This document shows, piece after piece, positions 52,350-61,762 of a DNA stretch of 64,000 bases. Made by a program: the position numbers and the translations under genes. The stretch spans positions 5,146,001-5,210,000 of the forward strand of contig AP026073.1 of NCBI GenBank assembly GCA_024349765.1. The letters are read 5' to 3'. The DNA is from Streptomyces nigrescens. Its GTDB lineage: Bacteria > Actinomycetota > Actinomycetes > Streptomycetales > Streptomycetaceae. Each line of letters starts with the position of its first letter. Position 1 is the stretch's first letter. The notes under the pieces were generated by a model. The model searched no databases and was not told the DNA's origin. It worked only from the letters and a program-made list of their open reading frames with translations.

Positions 52350-53654
52350 ATGAGAGTGCTGTTCACCTCACCGCCGGCCAAGGCGCACCTCTACGCGCAG
52401 GTGCCGCTGGCCTGGGCACTGCGCACGGCCGGTCATGAGGTGGTGATGGCCAATCGGCCCAACATGGCGGCGGAGATCACCCGGACCGGGCTCACGGCAG
52501 TACCCGTAGGGCCGGCCTTCGACCCGAGCGCCTACATCCCCCGGGACGGCGAGGCGGAGAAACCGTCGCGCGCCACCGCTCCCTGGGCGTCGTGGGACCA
52601 GGACCTGGAATTCGCCGAACTGCGGCCCGAGCGGCTGACACACGACTACATGCAGGCCGTGCACGCCGCCTGGACCGTCATGTTCCAGGGTGTGTCGCCG
52701 CTGCCGCTCATCGATGATCTGGTCGGCTTCGCCCGCTGGTGGCGACCAGACCTGGTCATCTGGGACACCATGGCGTTCGCCGCTCCGGTGGCCGCCCGGG
52801 TCTGCGGCGCGGCGCACGCCCGCGCACTGTTCGGGCTCGACCTGATCGCCCACATGCGCTCCACCTACCTCCACGAGCAGGCCAGGCGGCCGCGGCAGCT
52901 GCGCGACGATCCCCTGGAGGAATGGCTGGAGCCGATTCTCGCGCAGTACGGCCACTCCTTCGACGAGGAAATGGTCGTGGGGCAGTGGACCATCGATCCA
53001 CTGCTCCCGTCGATGCGCCTCCCGGTACGCCACCCCTACATGTCGGTCCGCTACGTCCCGTACAACGGCCAGGCGGTCGTTCCGGACCTGCTGCGGAAGC
53101 CACCGGCCGGGCGCCGCGTGTGCCTGACGCTCGGGCTGACGGCACGGGAGGTGCTCAACGCCGACCGGGTCCCGGTCGACACCGTGCTCCAGGCGGTGGC
53201 CGGGCTCGACGCGGAGGTGATCGCGACCCTCAACGCCGATCAGCTGGCAACGATCTCCCGGGTGCCGGACAACGTACGCACGATCGACTTCGTGCCCATG
53301 AACGAACTCCTGCCGAGCTGTTCCGCCGTCATCCACCAAGGTGGCTTCGGCACCCTGCAGACCGCCGTGGCGCACGGCGTGCCCCAGGTCATCCTCCCGC
53401 CCCGGGCCGGCGACTGGGACAGCATGGTGTGGGCGCGCAAGGTCGAGGAGTCGGGAGCCGGCGTGTGTGTGCCGAACACGGAGCGGGTCACTGCCCAGGA
53501 GCTGCGCGGCACACTGGACGCCGTACTGGAGCAGCCGTCGTTCCGGCGGGCGGCAGCCGGCCTACGGGCCGAGATGCTGGGTACGCCCTCTCCGCTCGAT
53601 ATCGTCCCCCTGATCGAGGAGAGGGTGGCCGCCCACCGGACCGATGCCCGGTGA
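52350..53654 (+). CDS. Glycosyltransferase 7 (GT1/GT-B, paralogue of 1-3)
   Basis: A 434-aa enzyme with His13 in AKAHLYAQVPLAW and donor loop VIHQGGFGTLQTAVAHGVPQ. It shares the WTIDP, MRLPV, YNG and LTLGL landmarks of glycosyltransferases 1-3 although it lies 41 kb away, pointing to duplication and relocation. RBS GGAGGAG precedes ATG 52350. It follows the SARP gene by 103 bases and converges on the ABC permease gene, seven bases apart. Confidence 0.9.
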   Translation: MRVLFTSPPAKAHLYAQVPLAWALRTAGHEVVMANRPNMAAEITRTGLTAVPVGPAFDPSAYIPRDGEAEKPSRATAPWASWDQDLEFAELRPERLTHDYMQAVHAAWTVMFQGVSPLPLIDDLVGFARWWRPDLVIWDTMAFAAPVAARVCGAAHARALFGLDLIAHMRSTYLHEQARRPRQLRDDPLEEWLEPILAQYGHSFDEEMVVGQWTIDPLLPSMRLPVRHPYMSVRYVPYNGQAVVPDLLRKPPAGRRVCLTLGLTAREVLNADRVPVDTVLQAVAGLDAEVIATLNADQLATISRVPDNVRTIDFVPMNELLPSCSAVIHQGGFGTLQTAVAHGVPQVILPPRAGDWDSMVWARKVEESGAGVCVPNTERVTAQELRGTLDAVLEQPSFRRAAAGLRAEMLGTPSPLDIVPLIEERVAAHRTDAR

Positions 53655-53661
53655 TCCCGCC

Positions 53662-54513
53662 TCAGGCCACCACGCGGCGGGTGAACGACCGCATCCCGAA
53701 CCACCCCACCACCAGGGTCCCCACCACAAGCACGGTGACCGTGAGAGCGGCCGGCATGTGGGCGATCTGCGGGGTCAGTGCCGCGCGCAGGCCTTCGCTG
53801 AGATAGACCATCGGGTTGACCAGGACGAGGATCTGCAGCCACGCGATGCTGCTCATGGCACTCCATGAGTAATAGACGCAGCCCAGCATGGTCATGGGCA
53901 GCAGCACCACGGTGAAGAGCATCTGGACCTTCTCCGGGGAGATGAGCGTACCCATCAGCAGGCCGGTGGCGGCGGCCAGCAGGGATCCGGCCACCAACAC
54001 GACAAGGAACAAGGGCCAGTTGGCGATCTCGATATCGGGCGCCTGCCCCTCCGCGTGGATGAACACCACGGCGGGCAGGACCAGCAACCCGCCCAACAGC
54101 CCCTGGAGCCCCGCTGCCAGCGTCTTCTGGATCCCCAGCAGCGGAATCGACAGGGGCGCGAGCGCCCGTTCAGTGATCGAGCGCTGCCAGGACAGCTCCA
54201 TCATCAGGGGCATGACGGCCGCCATCATGGCCTGCATCACCACCGATGACCCGATCAGGCCGGGGACCAACACGGTGGAGTAGGTCGGGCCGTTTCCCCG
54301 CCCGGAGAACATCCCGCCGTCGGCGCTCCCCAATTTCGGCAGCACATAGGCGAACACGAAGACGAAGAACAGCGGCTGGCTCAGCACCCGGACGAAGGTG
54401 GAAGCAAAGTTCCGCCGCATCACCCGCAGTTCGCGAGCCATCATCGCGAGAAAGGTGCGAGCGGTCGTGGGGCGAACGGCCAACTGATCGGTCAGGAGGG
54501 AAGAGGTGGTCAT
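53662..54513 (-). CDS. drrB: ABC-2 type permease of a drug exporter (DrrB-like)
   Basis: A 283-aa membrane protein with about six transmembrane helices (PLFFVFVFAYVLP, STVLVPGLIGSSVVMQAMM, LLGGLLVLPAVVFI, LFLVVLVAGSLLAAATGLLM, LFTVVLLPMTMLGCVYYSW, ALTVTVLVVGTLVVGWF), the layout of DrrB. It pairs with the ATPase just upstream (ATGA overlap) to export the product and give self-resistance. Located at the right edge of the cluster. Confidence 0.92.
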   Translation of the reverse strand: MTTSSLLTDQLAVRPTTARTFLAMMARELRVMRRNFASTFVRVLSQPLFFVFVFAYVLPKLGSADGGMFSGRGNGPTYSTVLVPGLIGSSVVMQAMMAAVMPLMMELSWQRSITERALAPLSIPLLGIQKTLAAGLQGLLGGLLVLPAVVFIHAEGQAPDIEIANWPLFLVVLVAGSLLAAATGLLMGTLISPEKVQMLFTVVLLPMTMLGCVYYSWSAMSSIAWLQILVLVNPMVYLSEGLRAALTPQIAHMPAALTVTVLVVGTLVVGWFGMRSFTRRVVA

Positions 54514-55472
54514 TCGCGGAACTCCCGTCCGGTGAGGCTGAGGAAGGCGGTCTCCAGACTGGGCTGGGTCCGGGTGATGTCGGTGATGCCCACCGAGGCG
54601 TCGTTGCCGATGGCGACGAGCTCTCCCATCAGCCCATCCGCGGACCGGGTGAACACCCGCGCCTGATTGCCGGTGGTCTCCACCCCTTGAACCCCTGGCC
54701 GGTCCTTGAGCCCGTGGACGCCCTCCGGTGCCGGCCCGTCGTAGGTCACCGTGACCACGGTGTCCGCCCCCGACGTCTCCTTCAGCCCGGCCACGGTGCC
54801 GCTGGCGAGGACCGCACCGTGGTCGATGATCGCCACCTGCTCACAGAGCTCTTCGGCCTCCTCCATGTAGTGCGTGGTGAGCAGGATCGTCTGCCCACCG
54901 GCCTGGAGCTCGCGCAGAACCTTCCACAGGTTGACGCGGGTGTGCGGGTCAAGGCCGGCGGTCGGCTCGTCCAGGAAGAGGACCTCGGGACGGTGTACCA
55001 GGGCCCGGCAGATCATGAGGCGCTTGGCCTGGCCGCCCGAGAGTTCGAAGGGATTGGCCTTGCGCCGGTCGGCCAGGTCGAACAGCTCCAGCAGGCTCTC
55101 GGCCCGGCGCCGCGCGTCCCGCTTCCCGAGTCCGAAGTACCGGCCGCGGAATTCCAGGTTCTCGATCGCCGTGAGGTCGCTGTCCAGCGAATTGTGCTGC
55201 GACACCATACCGATGAGTCGTTTGACGGCGACCGGCTGCCGGACGACGTCGTACCCGCAGACGGTGGCCGCTCCCGCCGTGGGAATGACCAAGGTGGTGA
55301 GCATGCCGATCGTCGTCGATTTACCCGCCCCGTTGGGCCCTAATAAACCGAAGAACTCGCCACGTGGCACGGTCAGATCGACACCGCGTACGGCGGACAC
55401 CTCACCCCCCTTGCTCACATAGGTCTTTCGTAGGTTCGCCGTCCGGACAGCGAACTCAGATTCCGAAGGCAC
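54510..55472 (-). CDS. drrA: ABC transporter ATPase (DrrA-like)
   Basis: A 320-aa ATPase powering the DrrB-like permease. Walker A LLGPNGAGKSTTIGML, signature LSGGQAKRLMICRAL, Walker B VLFLDEPTAGLD and the switch His region LLTTHYMEEAEELC are intact; the C-terminal extension (about 235-320) resembles the DrrA regulatory tail. The start is set at GTG 55472, behind AAAGGGGAAG; an upstream GTG at 55511 has no RBS. The preferred substrate is presumably the glycosylated polyketide. Confidence 0.92.
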   Translation of the reverse strand: MPSESEFAVRTANLRKTYVSKGGEVSAVRGVDLTVPRGEFFGLLGPNGAGKSTTIGMLTTLVIPTAGAATVCGYDVVRQPVAVKRLIGMVSQHNSLDSDLTAIENLEFRGRYFGLGKRDARRRAESLLELFDLADRRKANPFELSGGQAKRLMICRALVHRPEVLFLDEPTAGLDPHTRVNLWKVLRELQAGGQTILLTTHYMEEAEELCEQVAIIDHGAVLASGTVAGLKETSGADTVVTVTYDGPAPEGVHGLKDRPGVQGVETTGNQARVFTRSADGLMGELVAIGNDASVGITDITRTQPSLETAFLSLTGREFRE

Positions 55473-55826
55473 AACTTCCCCTTTCTCGACAACCGAACTC
55501 GTCGGACGCACTCAGGCGGAACAGGGGGAGGACAACTCGACGGCCGCCTCCCGGCCCCTGGAACGGCAGCGGGCGCCGCGCCCGACGGCCGTACGACGCA
55601 TCCCGCCCGACGTCCAGCGTAGGACCGGGCTCGGACGGGCATCCGCAAAGGACCGGAGCCACGCCACTTTCCGCCCGAAGCCGGGGAAATGACGTCCTGT
55701 TTGTGACCTGAAAGGTTGGCGTCCCTTCCTATCCCGGGCAGGACGCAGGTGCCTGGATGCCACTCGTGGACGGCACGAGAACCGGTGGAACCGCGCACGA
55801 GGGCGGACCACGCCACGGTGCCGAGG
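55473..55826. other. Gene-free stretch at the right edge of the cluster
   Basis: 354 bases between the drrA start and the macrodomain stop, both leftward. The drrAB promoter should be here. A short hairpin, CTCGTG/CACGAG, occurs at about 55764-55780. I see no gene, no tRNA and no attachment-site repeat. It marks the likely boundary between cluster and chromosome. Confidence 0.5.
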
Positions 55827-56363
55827 TCACTCCATCCGGGCAGCGAACGCCGCGTAGGCACGCTCGTCGAAGAGCACGAACCGGACCTCTTCGACGGCCG
55901 TGTCCGCGGCCCGCACCGTTTCCACCGCGATCCGGGCGGCCTCCTCGATCGGCCATCCGTAGACGCCGGTGGAGATGGCCGGGAAGGCGACCGTGCGGGC
56001 GCCCAGTTCGTCGGCCACCCGGAGCGATTCACGGTGGCAGGAGGCCAGCAGGTCGCTGCGGTCCTCGGACGCGGAGTGGACCGGGCCGACGGTGTGGATG
56101 ACCCAGCGGGCGGGCAGTCGGCCGGCGGTGGTGGCGACGGCCTGGCCGGTGGGCAGGCCGCGGCCGTAGTGGGAGGCGCGCAGGGCGCGGCACTCGGCCA
56201 GGATGTCCGGGCCGCCGCGCCGGTGGATGGCGCCGTCCACTCCCCCGCCGCCGAGCAGCGAGGAGTTGGCGGCGTTCACCACGGCGTCGACGGCCTGTTC
56301 GGTGATGTCGCCCTGGACGAGGGTGAGGCGGGGAGCGCGGGCTGCGGCGCGGTCGGAGCTCAT
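55827..56363 (-). CDS. Macrodomain protein (O-acetyl-ADP-ribose deacetylase type)
   Basis: A 178-aa macrodomain that hydrolyses ADP-ribose derivatives. Signature segments are [36 protein letters not shown] and [13 protein letters not shown], which fit the YmdB/MacroD class. It lies 31 bases after the FAD oxidoreductase gene, co-directional. It is likely housekeeping and outside the biosynthetic cluster. Confidence 0.93.
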   Translation of the reverse strand: MSSDRAAARAPRLTLVQGDITEQAVDAVVNAANSSLLGGGGVDGAIHRRGGPDILAECRALRASHYGRGLPTGQAVATTAGRLPARWVIHTVGPVHSASEDRSDLLASCHRESLRVADELGARTVAFPAISTGVYGWPIEEAARIAVETVRAADTAVEEVRFVLFDERAYAAFAARME

Positions 56364-56394
56364 GGGGCGAGCGTACGGCGCGGAGCCGCCCGGG

Positions 56395-57816
56395 TCAGCG
56401 ACGGTTCGCGCGGAGGCGGCGCCAGACCGCCTTGGCGGCGTAGTGGCCCGACATGCCGTGGACGCCGGGGCCGGGCGGGGTGGCCTGGGAGCAGAGGAAG
56501 ACCGCGGGGTGGGCGGTCTCGTAAGGGATGCGGGCGAGCTTGGGGCGGATGAGCAGGCGCAGGCCGGCCGCGGAGCCGGTGGCCGTGTCGCCGCCGACGT
56601 AATTGGCGTTGCGGGCGGCGATCTCCGGCGGACCGGCGACCGCCCGGGCCAGCACGAGGTCGCGGAAGCCGGGGGCGAAACGTTCGATCTGCCGCTCGAC
56701 GAGCTCCGTGGCGTCGCCCTCCCAGCCGTTGGGGACGTGGCCGTACGCCCAGAAGACGTGCTTGCCCTCGGGGGCGCGGGTGTCGTCGATCAGGCTGGGC
56801 TGAGCGGTGATCAGGAACGGGACGGACGGGTCCTGGCCGTGGACGGCGGCGCTGAGCGCGGCGCCGATCTCGGCGCTGGTGGGGCCGATGTGGACGGTGC
56901 CGGCCCGGCGGGCGGCCGGGGCCGTCCACGGCACCGGCTCCGCCATGGCGTAATCGATCTTGAAGACGCTGGGGCCGTACGTGACGTCGCGGTAGGCGTT
57001 GCCCAGGCCGGCGATCCGGGCCAGCGCGGTCGGCGAGGTGTCGAAGACGTACGCGCGGGCCGGCGGCAGGTCGTCCAGCCGCTTGACCTCGAAGTCGGTG
57101 TGCACCACCCCGCCGTGCGCCCGCAGCAGCCCGGCCAGCGCGTCGGAGATGGCCTGCGAGCCGCCGCGCGCGACCGGCCAGCCGTTGGCGTGCGCGGCGA
57201 GCGCGAACATCAGGGCGATGCCGGAGGTCCCCAGCCCGCCGAGCGGCGAGATGGCGTGCGCCGCGAGGCCGGCCATCAGGGCGCGGGCCTTCTCGCCCTG
57301 GAAGCGGCGGTTGAGGAGGGTGACCGGCTGCGCGGCGACCAGGCCGAAGCGGGCGTAGGTCAGCGGGTCGGAGGGGACCCCGAGCCACTGCGTCCGCAGG
57401 AAGTCCTGGGCCATGGCGTCCCACCGGCCGATGAACGGCGCCACCAGCCGGCGGTACGCGCCGGCGTCGCGCGGGCCGAACGACATCGCGGTCTCGCCGA
57501 CGGAGTGCGCGAGCACCGCGGCCGTACCGTCCGGGAACGGGTGCGCCATCGGCAGCTCGGGGTGCACCCATTCCAGGCCGTAGCGGTCCAGCGGCATCTT
57601 CGTGAAGGCCGGCGAGCCGGCACCGGTCGGGTGCACCGCCGAGCAGGGGTCGTGGCGGAAACCGGGGAGCGTCAGCTCCTCCGTACGGGCGCCGCCGCCG
57701 ATGGTGTCGCGGGCCTCGAAGACCTCGACGGACATTCCCCGCCGGGCCAGTTCGACGGCCGCCGTCAGGCCGTTGGGTCCTGCCCCGATCACCACGGCAT
57801 CGAGCATCCTCGGCAC
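56395..57816 (-). CDS. FAD-dependent NAD(P)/phytoene-desaturase-like oxidoreductase
   Basis: A 473-aa flavoprotein of the amine-oxidase/CrtI-like superfamily (PYROXD2-type). The N-terminal FAD motif is [20 protein letters not shown] with [17 protein letters not shown]; the C-terminus has [12 protein letters not shown] and [13 protein letters not shown]-like residues ([19 protein letters not shown]). GTG 57816 follows GAGGGGAG; an ATG three codons on is the alternative. No carotenoid genes are nearby, so the substrate is unknown. Probably chromosomal rather than part of the cluster. Confidence 0.85.
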   Translation of the reverse strand: MPRMLDAVVIGAGPNGLTAAVELARRGMSVEVFEARDTIGGGARTEELTLPGFRHDPCSAVHPTGAGSPAFTKMPLDRYGLEWVHPELPMAHPFPDGTAAVLAHSVGETAMSFGPRDAGAYRRLVAPFIGRWDAMAQDFLRTQWLGVPSDPLTYARFGLVAAQPVTLLNRRFQGEKARALMAGLAAHAISPLGGLGTSGIALMFALAAHANGWPVARGGSQAISDALAGLLRAHGGVVHTDFEVKRLDDLPPARAYVFDTSPTALARIAGLGNAYRDVTYGPSVFKIDYAMAEPVPWTAPAARRAGTVHIGPTSAEIGAALSAAVHGQDPSVPFLITAQPSLIDDTRAPEGKHVFWAYGHVPNGWEGDATELVERQIERFAPGFRDLVLARAVAGPPEIAARNANYVGGDTATGSAAGLRLLIRPKLARIPYETAHPAVFLCSQATPPGPGVHGMSGHYAAKAVWRRLRANRR

Positions 57817-57856
57817 CTGCGCCACTCCCCTCACGTCCGACCCTCGTCGGTGAGGA

Positions 57857-58834
57857 TCAGTTGGCGGCTGCCAGCAGTCCGAGGATACGCCGCGCGGTTT
57901 CGGCGTCACGGGCCGCGGTGAAGGGCAGCGCATTGCCGCCGGTTATCCGGAACGGCTGGCCGGTGACCGTACCGCTGGCGCCGCCCGCCTCGTGGACCAG
58001 CAGCAGCCCGGCGGCGTGGTCCCAGGCGTTCTCCCAGCTGAAGGCCGTGGCGTCGAGGTCCCCGCGGGCTATGTGCAGATACTCCAGGCCGGCCGAACCG
58101 CAGGGCCGGGGGGCGATCCCGCCGGTGTCGAGGGCGGCCAGCACCCGCTTCTGGTCGTTGTCGGTGAAGTCGTAGTGGGACGTCGCCACGTCCAGGATCG
58201 CGTCCGGGGCGGGGCTGCCGGTGCGCAGCGGGACGCCGTTCAGCTCGGCGCCGGCGCCGCGGCGGGCGACGGCCATCAGGCCGAGCGCGGGGGCGTACGT
58301 CCAGGAGGCGAGCACCTCTCCGCGGTGGGCGAGCGCGACGAGGGTGGCGAAGCCGGGGTCGCCGTGGACGAACTGGCGGGTGCCGTCGACCGGGTCGACG
58401 ATCCAGACGGGGGCGTCGCCGTGCAGGGCGTCGAGCACGCCCGGGTCGGCGTGCACCGCCTCCTCGCCGACCACCCGGGAGCCGGGCAGCAAGGCGGTCA
58501 GGGCGGCGGTCAGGTGCTCCTCGGCGCGGCGGTCGGCGATGGTGACGAGGTCGTGCGGGCCGTTCTTCTCGACGATGTCCTCGGCGGCGAGCTGCCGGAA
58601 GCGGGGCATGATCTCGTCGGCCGCGGCACGGCGGACGGCGGCGTCGACGGCCGCCAGGTCCAGCCCGGACAGGTCCGGCGAGAGGGTCATGGGGCCGCCC
58701 GCCGGATCGGCGACACCGGCGGCGCCGGCATCGGTGACATCGACATCGGTGACATCGGTGACGTTCGCGACGGCAGCGGCATCGGTGATGTTCGTGGTGT
58801 CTCCCGGTTCTTGGGTACGAAGTGCTTCGATCAT
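57857..58834 (-). CDS. Inositol-monophosphatase-family phosphatase (HisN/IMPase-like)
   Basis: A 325-aa metal-dependent phosphatase. The family motifs are [26 protein letters not shown] (the DPxDGT metal site) and [16 protein letters not shown]. Candidates are inositol-1-phosphatase or histidinol-phosphatase; sequence alone does not decide. The first 48 residues are a low-complexity extension rich in V-T-D, encoded by a 9-bp repeat, and may be an overlong N-terminus; ATG 58690 is the alternative start, but neither has a good RBS. Confidence 0.87.
   Translation of the reverse strand: MIEALRTQEPGDTTNITDAAAVANVTDVTDVDVTDAGAAGVADPAGGPMTLSPDLSGLDLAAVDAAVRRAAADEIMPRFRQLAAEDIVEKNGPHDLVTIADRRAEEHLTAALTALLPGSRVVGEEAVHADPGVLDALHGDAPVWIVDPVDGTRQFVHGDPGFATLVALAHRGEVLASWTYAPALGLMAVARRGAGAELNGVPLRTGSPAPDAILDVATSHYDFTDNDQKRVLAALDTGGIAPRPCGSAGLEYLHIARGDLDATAFSWENAWDHAAGLLLVHEAGGASGTVTGQPFRITGGNALPFTAARDAETARRILGLLAAAN
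58729..58788. repeat. Imperfect CATCGGTGA (9-bp) repeat in a coding N-terminus
   Basis: CATCGGTGA occurs at 58729-58737, 58744-58752, 58753-58761 and 58780-58788, with a truncated CATCGA at 58738-58743. Read on the minus strand it gives the V-T-D-rich leader of the phosphatase. Changes in copy number would stay in frame. Confidence 0.7.
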
Positions 58835-58916
58835 GTGTCCATCGAACCACGAGCCACTGACACAGCAGCCGGCCGCAAGATGAACTCCGGGTGCCGCGGG
58901 GTGTACGACCAGGTGC

Positions 58917-60776
58917 TCAGCGCCCGACCGCGTACCCCTGCATCCCGCGCGGATTCGCCGCCGCGGACAGCACCCCGGTCTCCGGGTCCCGCGCCACGGC
59001 GCACAGCCGCCCCTCGGACCAGGCGTCGCCGACCGTGACCAGATGTCCGCGCCGCCGCAGCGCCTCGACGGTCGCCGTGCCGATCCGGGATTCCACGGTC
59101 ACGCTCCCCGGCCGCATCCCGCGCGGGAAGAAGGACCCCGGGAAGGAGTCGTTGTGCCAGTTCGGGGCGTCGATGGCGCCCTGCAGGTCGAGGCCGCCGC
59201 GGACCTGCGGGCGCAGCGCCACCGCCAGGAAGAAGTGCAGCTGCCACTGGTCCTGCTGATCGCCGCCCGGTGTGCCGAAGGCCATCACCGGCACGCCGTC
59301 GCGCAGCGCCAGGGAGGGGGTGAGGGTGGTGCGGGGGCGGCGCCCCGGGGTGAGCGAGTTCGGCAGGCCCTCCTCCAGCCAGGCCATCTGCAACCGGGTG
59401 CCGAGCGGGAAGCCGAGGGCCGGGACGACGGGGTTGGACTGCAGCCAGCCGCCCGAAGGGGTGGCGGAGACGAGGTTGCCCCAGCGGTCGGCGACGTCGA
59501 GATGGCAGGTGTCGCCCCGGGTGGCGCCCCTGCGGTCCACCTCGGGCGCGACGTCCGCGGGCGCCCGGCCTCCTACGGTCGGCTCGCCCGCTCCCCTCAC
59601 GGAGAGGCCGCTCACGGCCCCGGGAACCGCCGGCCCGCCGTACCCGTCCTCGCCGGCCGCCACCGCCGTCGCGTGCTTGCTGAGCCGCGGCGCACGGCCG
59701 TCCGGGCTGCCGGGCCGCAGCTCGTACGAGGCGTGCTCGCCGATGAGGGCCCGGCGGGCGGCGTTGTACCCGTCGCCGAGCAGGGTGCCGAGCGGCACCT
59801 CGTCCGCGTCGCCGTACCAGGCTTCCCGGTCCGCCATCGCCAGCTTGCAGCCCTCGATGAGCAGGTGGACGTACTCGGGGCTGCCGTACGCGGGCAACTC
59901 GTCCGGAAGCAGGGCGAGTTGTTGCAGGAAGGCGGGCCCCTGCGACCAGCCGCCCGCCTTGGCCACGGTCCAGCCGTTCCAGTCGTGGGTGACCGGCGCC
60001 TCGTACGTGGCGGAGAAGGCGGCCAGGTCGTCGCCGGTGAGGGTGCCGGCGTGCCGTTCGCCGCTGGTGTCCATGGCCGGGCGGGCCGCGAAATCGGCCA
60101 GGGCCGCGCCGATGAAGCCCTCGCGCCAGATACGGCGGGCCGCCTCGATCTGCGCCTCGCGCCCGGCCGAGGCGGCCTCGGCCTCCGCGATGAGCCGCCG
60201 CCAGGTGGCGGCCAGCGGCCGGTTCCTGAGCAGACCGCCCGGGGCGGGCGCCTTACCACCGGGCAGGTAGATCTCGGCGGACGACGTCCACTCCGTCTCG
60301 AAGAGTTCCCGGACGGTTTCGACGGTGTGGCCGATCCGCTCGACGGCGGGGTGCCCGTGCTCGGCGTAGCCGAGGGCGTACCGCAGGACCTCGGCGAGCG
60401 ATTTCGTGCCGTGGTCGCGGAGCAGCAGCATCCAGGCGTCGAAGGCCCCGGGGACGGCGGCGGCGAGCGGCCCGGTGCCCGGTACGAGCGCCAGCCCCAG
60501 CGAGGTGTAGTGCGCCACGCTCGCCCCGGCCGGTGCCGGTCCCTGCCCGCACAGCACGCGCACCGGCCCGCCGGCGGGCGCCAGCAGAATCGGCACCTCG
60601 CCCGCCGGCCCGTTCAGATGCGGCTCGACGACCTGCAGCACGAACCCGGCCGCCACCGCCGCGTCGAAGGCGTTACCGCCGTCCTCCAGCACCGCCATCG
60701 CCGACTGCGAGGCCAGCCAGTGCGTGCTGGAGACCATTCCGAAGGTGCCCTGAAGGGTGGGCCGGGTGCTGAACAC
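58917..60776 (-). CDS. Gamma-glutamyltransferase family protein
   Basis: A 619-aa Ntn-hydrolase. The precursor is expected to self-cleave before the nucleophile Thr in RGDTCHLDVADRWGNLVSAT; the small subunit follows with MAFGTPGGDQQDQ. The N-terminal part has SSTHWLASQSAMAVLEDGGN, typical of the family. GTG 60776 is chosen for AGGAG ten bases upstream. No clear signal peptide is seen, so it is probably the cytosolic actinobacterial type. Likely role: hydrolysis of gamma-glutamyl compounds. Outside the cluster. Confidence 0.88.
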   Translation of the reverse strand: MFSTRPTLQGTFGMVSSTHWLASQSAMAVLEDGGNAFDAAVAAGFVLQVVEPHLNGPAGEVPILLAPAGGPVRVLCGQGPAPAGASVAHYTSLGLALVPGTGPLAAAVPGAFDAWMLLLRDHGTKSLAEVLRYALGYAEHGHPAVERIGHTVETVRELFETEWTSSAEIYLPGGKAPAPGGLLRNRPLAATWRRLIAEAEAASAGREAQIEAARRIWREGFIGAALADFAARPAMDTSGERHAGTLTGDDLAAFSATYEAPVTHDWNGWTVAKAGGWSQGPAFLQQLALLPDELPAYGSPEYVHLLIEGCKLAMADREAWYGDADEVPLGTLLGDGYNAARRALIGEHASYELRPGSPDGRAPRLSKHATAVAAGEDGYGGPAVPGAVSGLSVRGAGEPTVGGRAPADVAPEVDRRGATRGDTCHLDVADRWGNLVSATPSGGWLQSNPVVPALGFPLGTRLQMAWLEEGLPNSLTPGRRPRTTLTPSLALRDGVPVMAFGTPGGDQQDQWQLHFFLAVALRPQVRGGLDLQGAIDAPNWHNDSFPGSFFPRGMRPGSVTVESRIGTATVEALRRRGHLVTVGDAWSEGRLCAVARDPETGVLSAAANPRGMQGYAVGR

Positions 60777-60964
60777 GTCGCCGCGACTCCTCTGCTCTCC
60801 CACGTCCCGCGGACCCGCTCCGCCCCTGCCCGGCCGGAGCCCGCCCGCACCCACGCCGCCGATCCGTACCCGCCCCACTCTCTCCCCATGCCGGCGCACG
60901 GAACAGCCCCGCCCCACCCTCAATTCCCTCGCCGACGGCCGGCCCCCTGCGTACCCTCGGCCCC

Positions 60965-61732
60965 ATGAGCAGCGGTGGTGCAGGGGGCGGGGGCCGGGGG
61001 CGGCGGGTGTTGGTCGGGATCTTGAGCGGGGCGGGGATTTCCACGGATTCGGGGATTCCTGACTACCGGGGGCCGAACGGGCTCTGGCGGCGGAATCCGG
61101 AGGCCGAGAAGCTCGTGACGTACGACGCGTACATGGGCGATCCGGAGATCCGGCGGCGGTCGTGGCAGATGCGGCGGGAGAGTCCGGCGTTCCGGGCGAA
61201 GCCGAATGTGGCGCACGAGGCGGTGGCCCGGCTCGAACGGTCGGGGACGCCGGTGCGGGTGATCACGCAGAACGTGGACGGGCTGCACCAGCTCGCGGGG
61301 GTGCCCGAGCGCAAGGTGCTGGAGCTGCACGGCACGGTGCGGGCGGTGACCTGTACGCGGTGTCATGCGCGGTCCTCGATGGCGGACGCGCTGGCGCGGG
61401 TGACGGCGGGCGAGCCCGATCCGGACTGTCTGGTGTGCGGCGGGATCCTGAAGTCGGCGACGGTGATGTTCGGCGAGCGGCTCGATCCGCAGGTGCTGGG
61501 AACGGCGCTGGGCGTGGCCAAGGCCGCCGAGGTGTTCATCGCCGTCGGGACCACGCTCCAGGTCCAGCCGGCGGCCTCGCTCGCCGGCGTCGCGGCGGAG
61601 CACGGGGCGCGGCTGATCATCGTCAACGCCGAGCCGACGCCCTACGACCCGCTCGCGGACGAGGTCATCCGGGAGCCGATCGGGACGGCGCTACCCAGGT
61701 TGCTGGCGGGGCTGGCGGAGCCGGCGGGGTAA
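60965..61732 (+). CDS. Sirtuin (Sir2-family NAD-dependent deacylase)
   Basis: A 255-aa sirtuin. NAD-binding motifs are GILSGAGISTDSGIPDYRG and ITQNVDGLHQ, the catalytic His is in LELHGTVRAVTC, and the zinc knuckle is CTRC ... CLVCGG. VGTTLQVQPAASL and VNAEPTP complete the fold. The catalytic His is intact, unlike in the macrodomain-linked SirTM class. The lipoate ligase gene starts 30 bases downstream on the same strand, so the pair is likely an operon. Confidence 0.93.
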   Translation: MSSGGAGGGGRGRRVLVGILSGAGISTDSGIPDYRGPNGLWRRNPEAEKLVTYDAYMGDPEIRRRSWQMRRESPAFRAKPNVAHEAVARLERSGTPVRVITQNVDGLHQLAGVPERKVLELHGTVRAVTCTRCHARSSMADALARVTAGEPDPDCLVCGGILKSATVMFGERLDPQVLGTALGVAKAAEVFIAVGTTLQVQPAASLAGVAAEHGARLIIVNAEPTPYDPLADEVIREPIGTALPRLLAGLAEPAG

Positions 61733-61762
61733 AGCAGCGGCGGAGCGAGGGCCGGGAGAGGA

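Noticed and set aside
55473-55826. Attachment site or insertion-sequence scar at the cluster edge
   Set aside because: No tRNA end, direct repeat or transposase fragment was visible there or at the left edge.
55827-61732. Macrodomain plus sirtuin as an anti-phage system
   Set aside because: The two genes are over 4 kb apart on opposite strands, are of housekeeping type and have no defence genes beside them.
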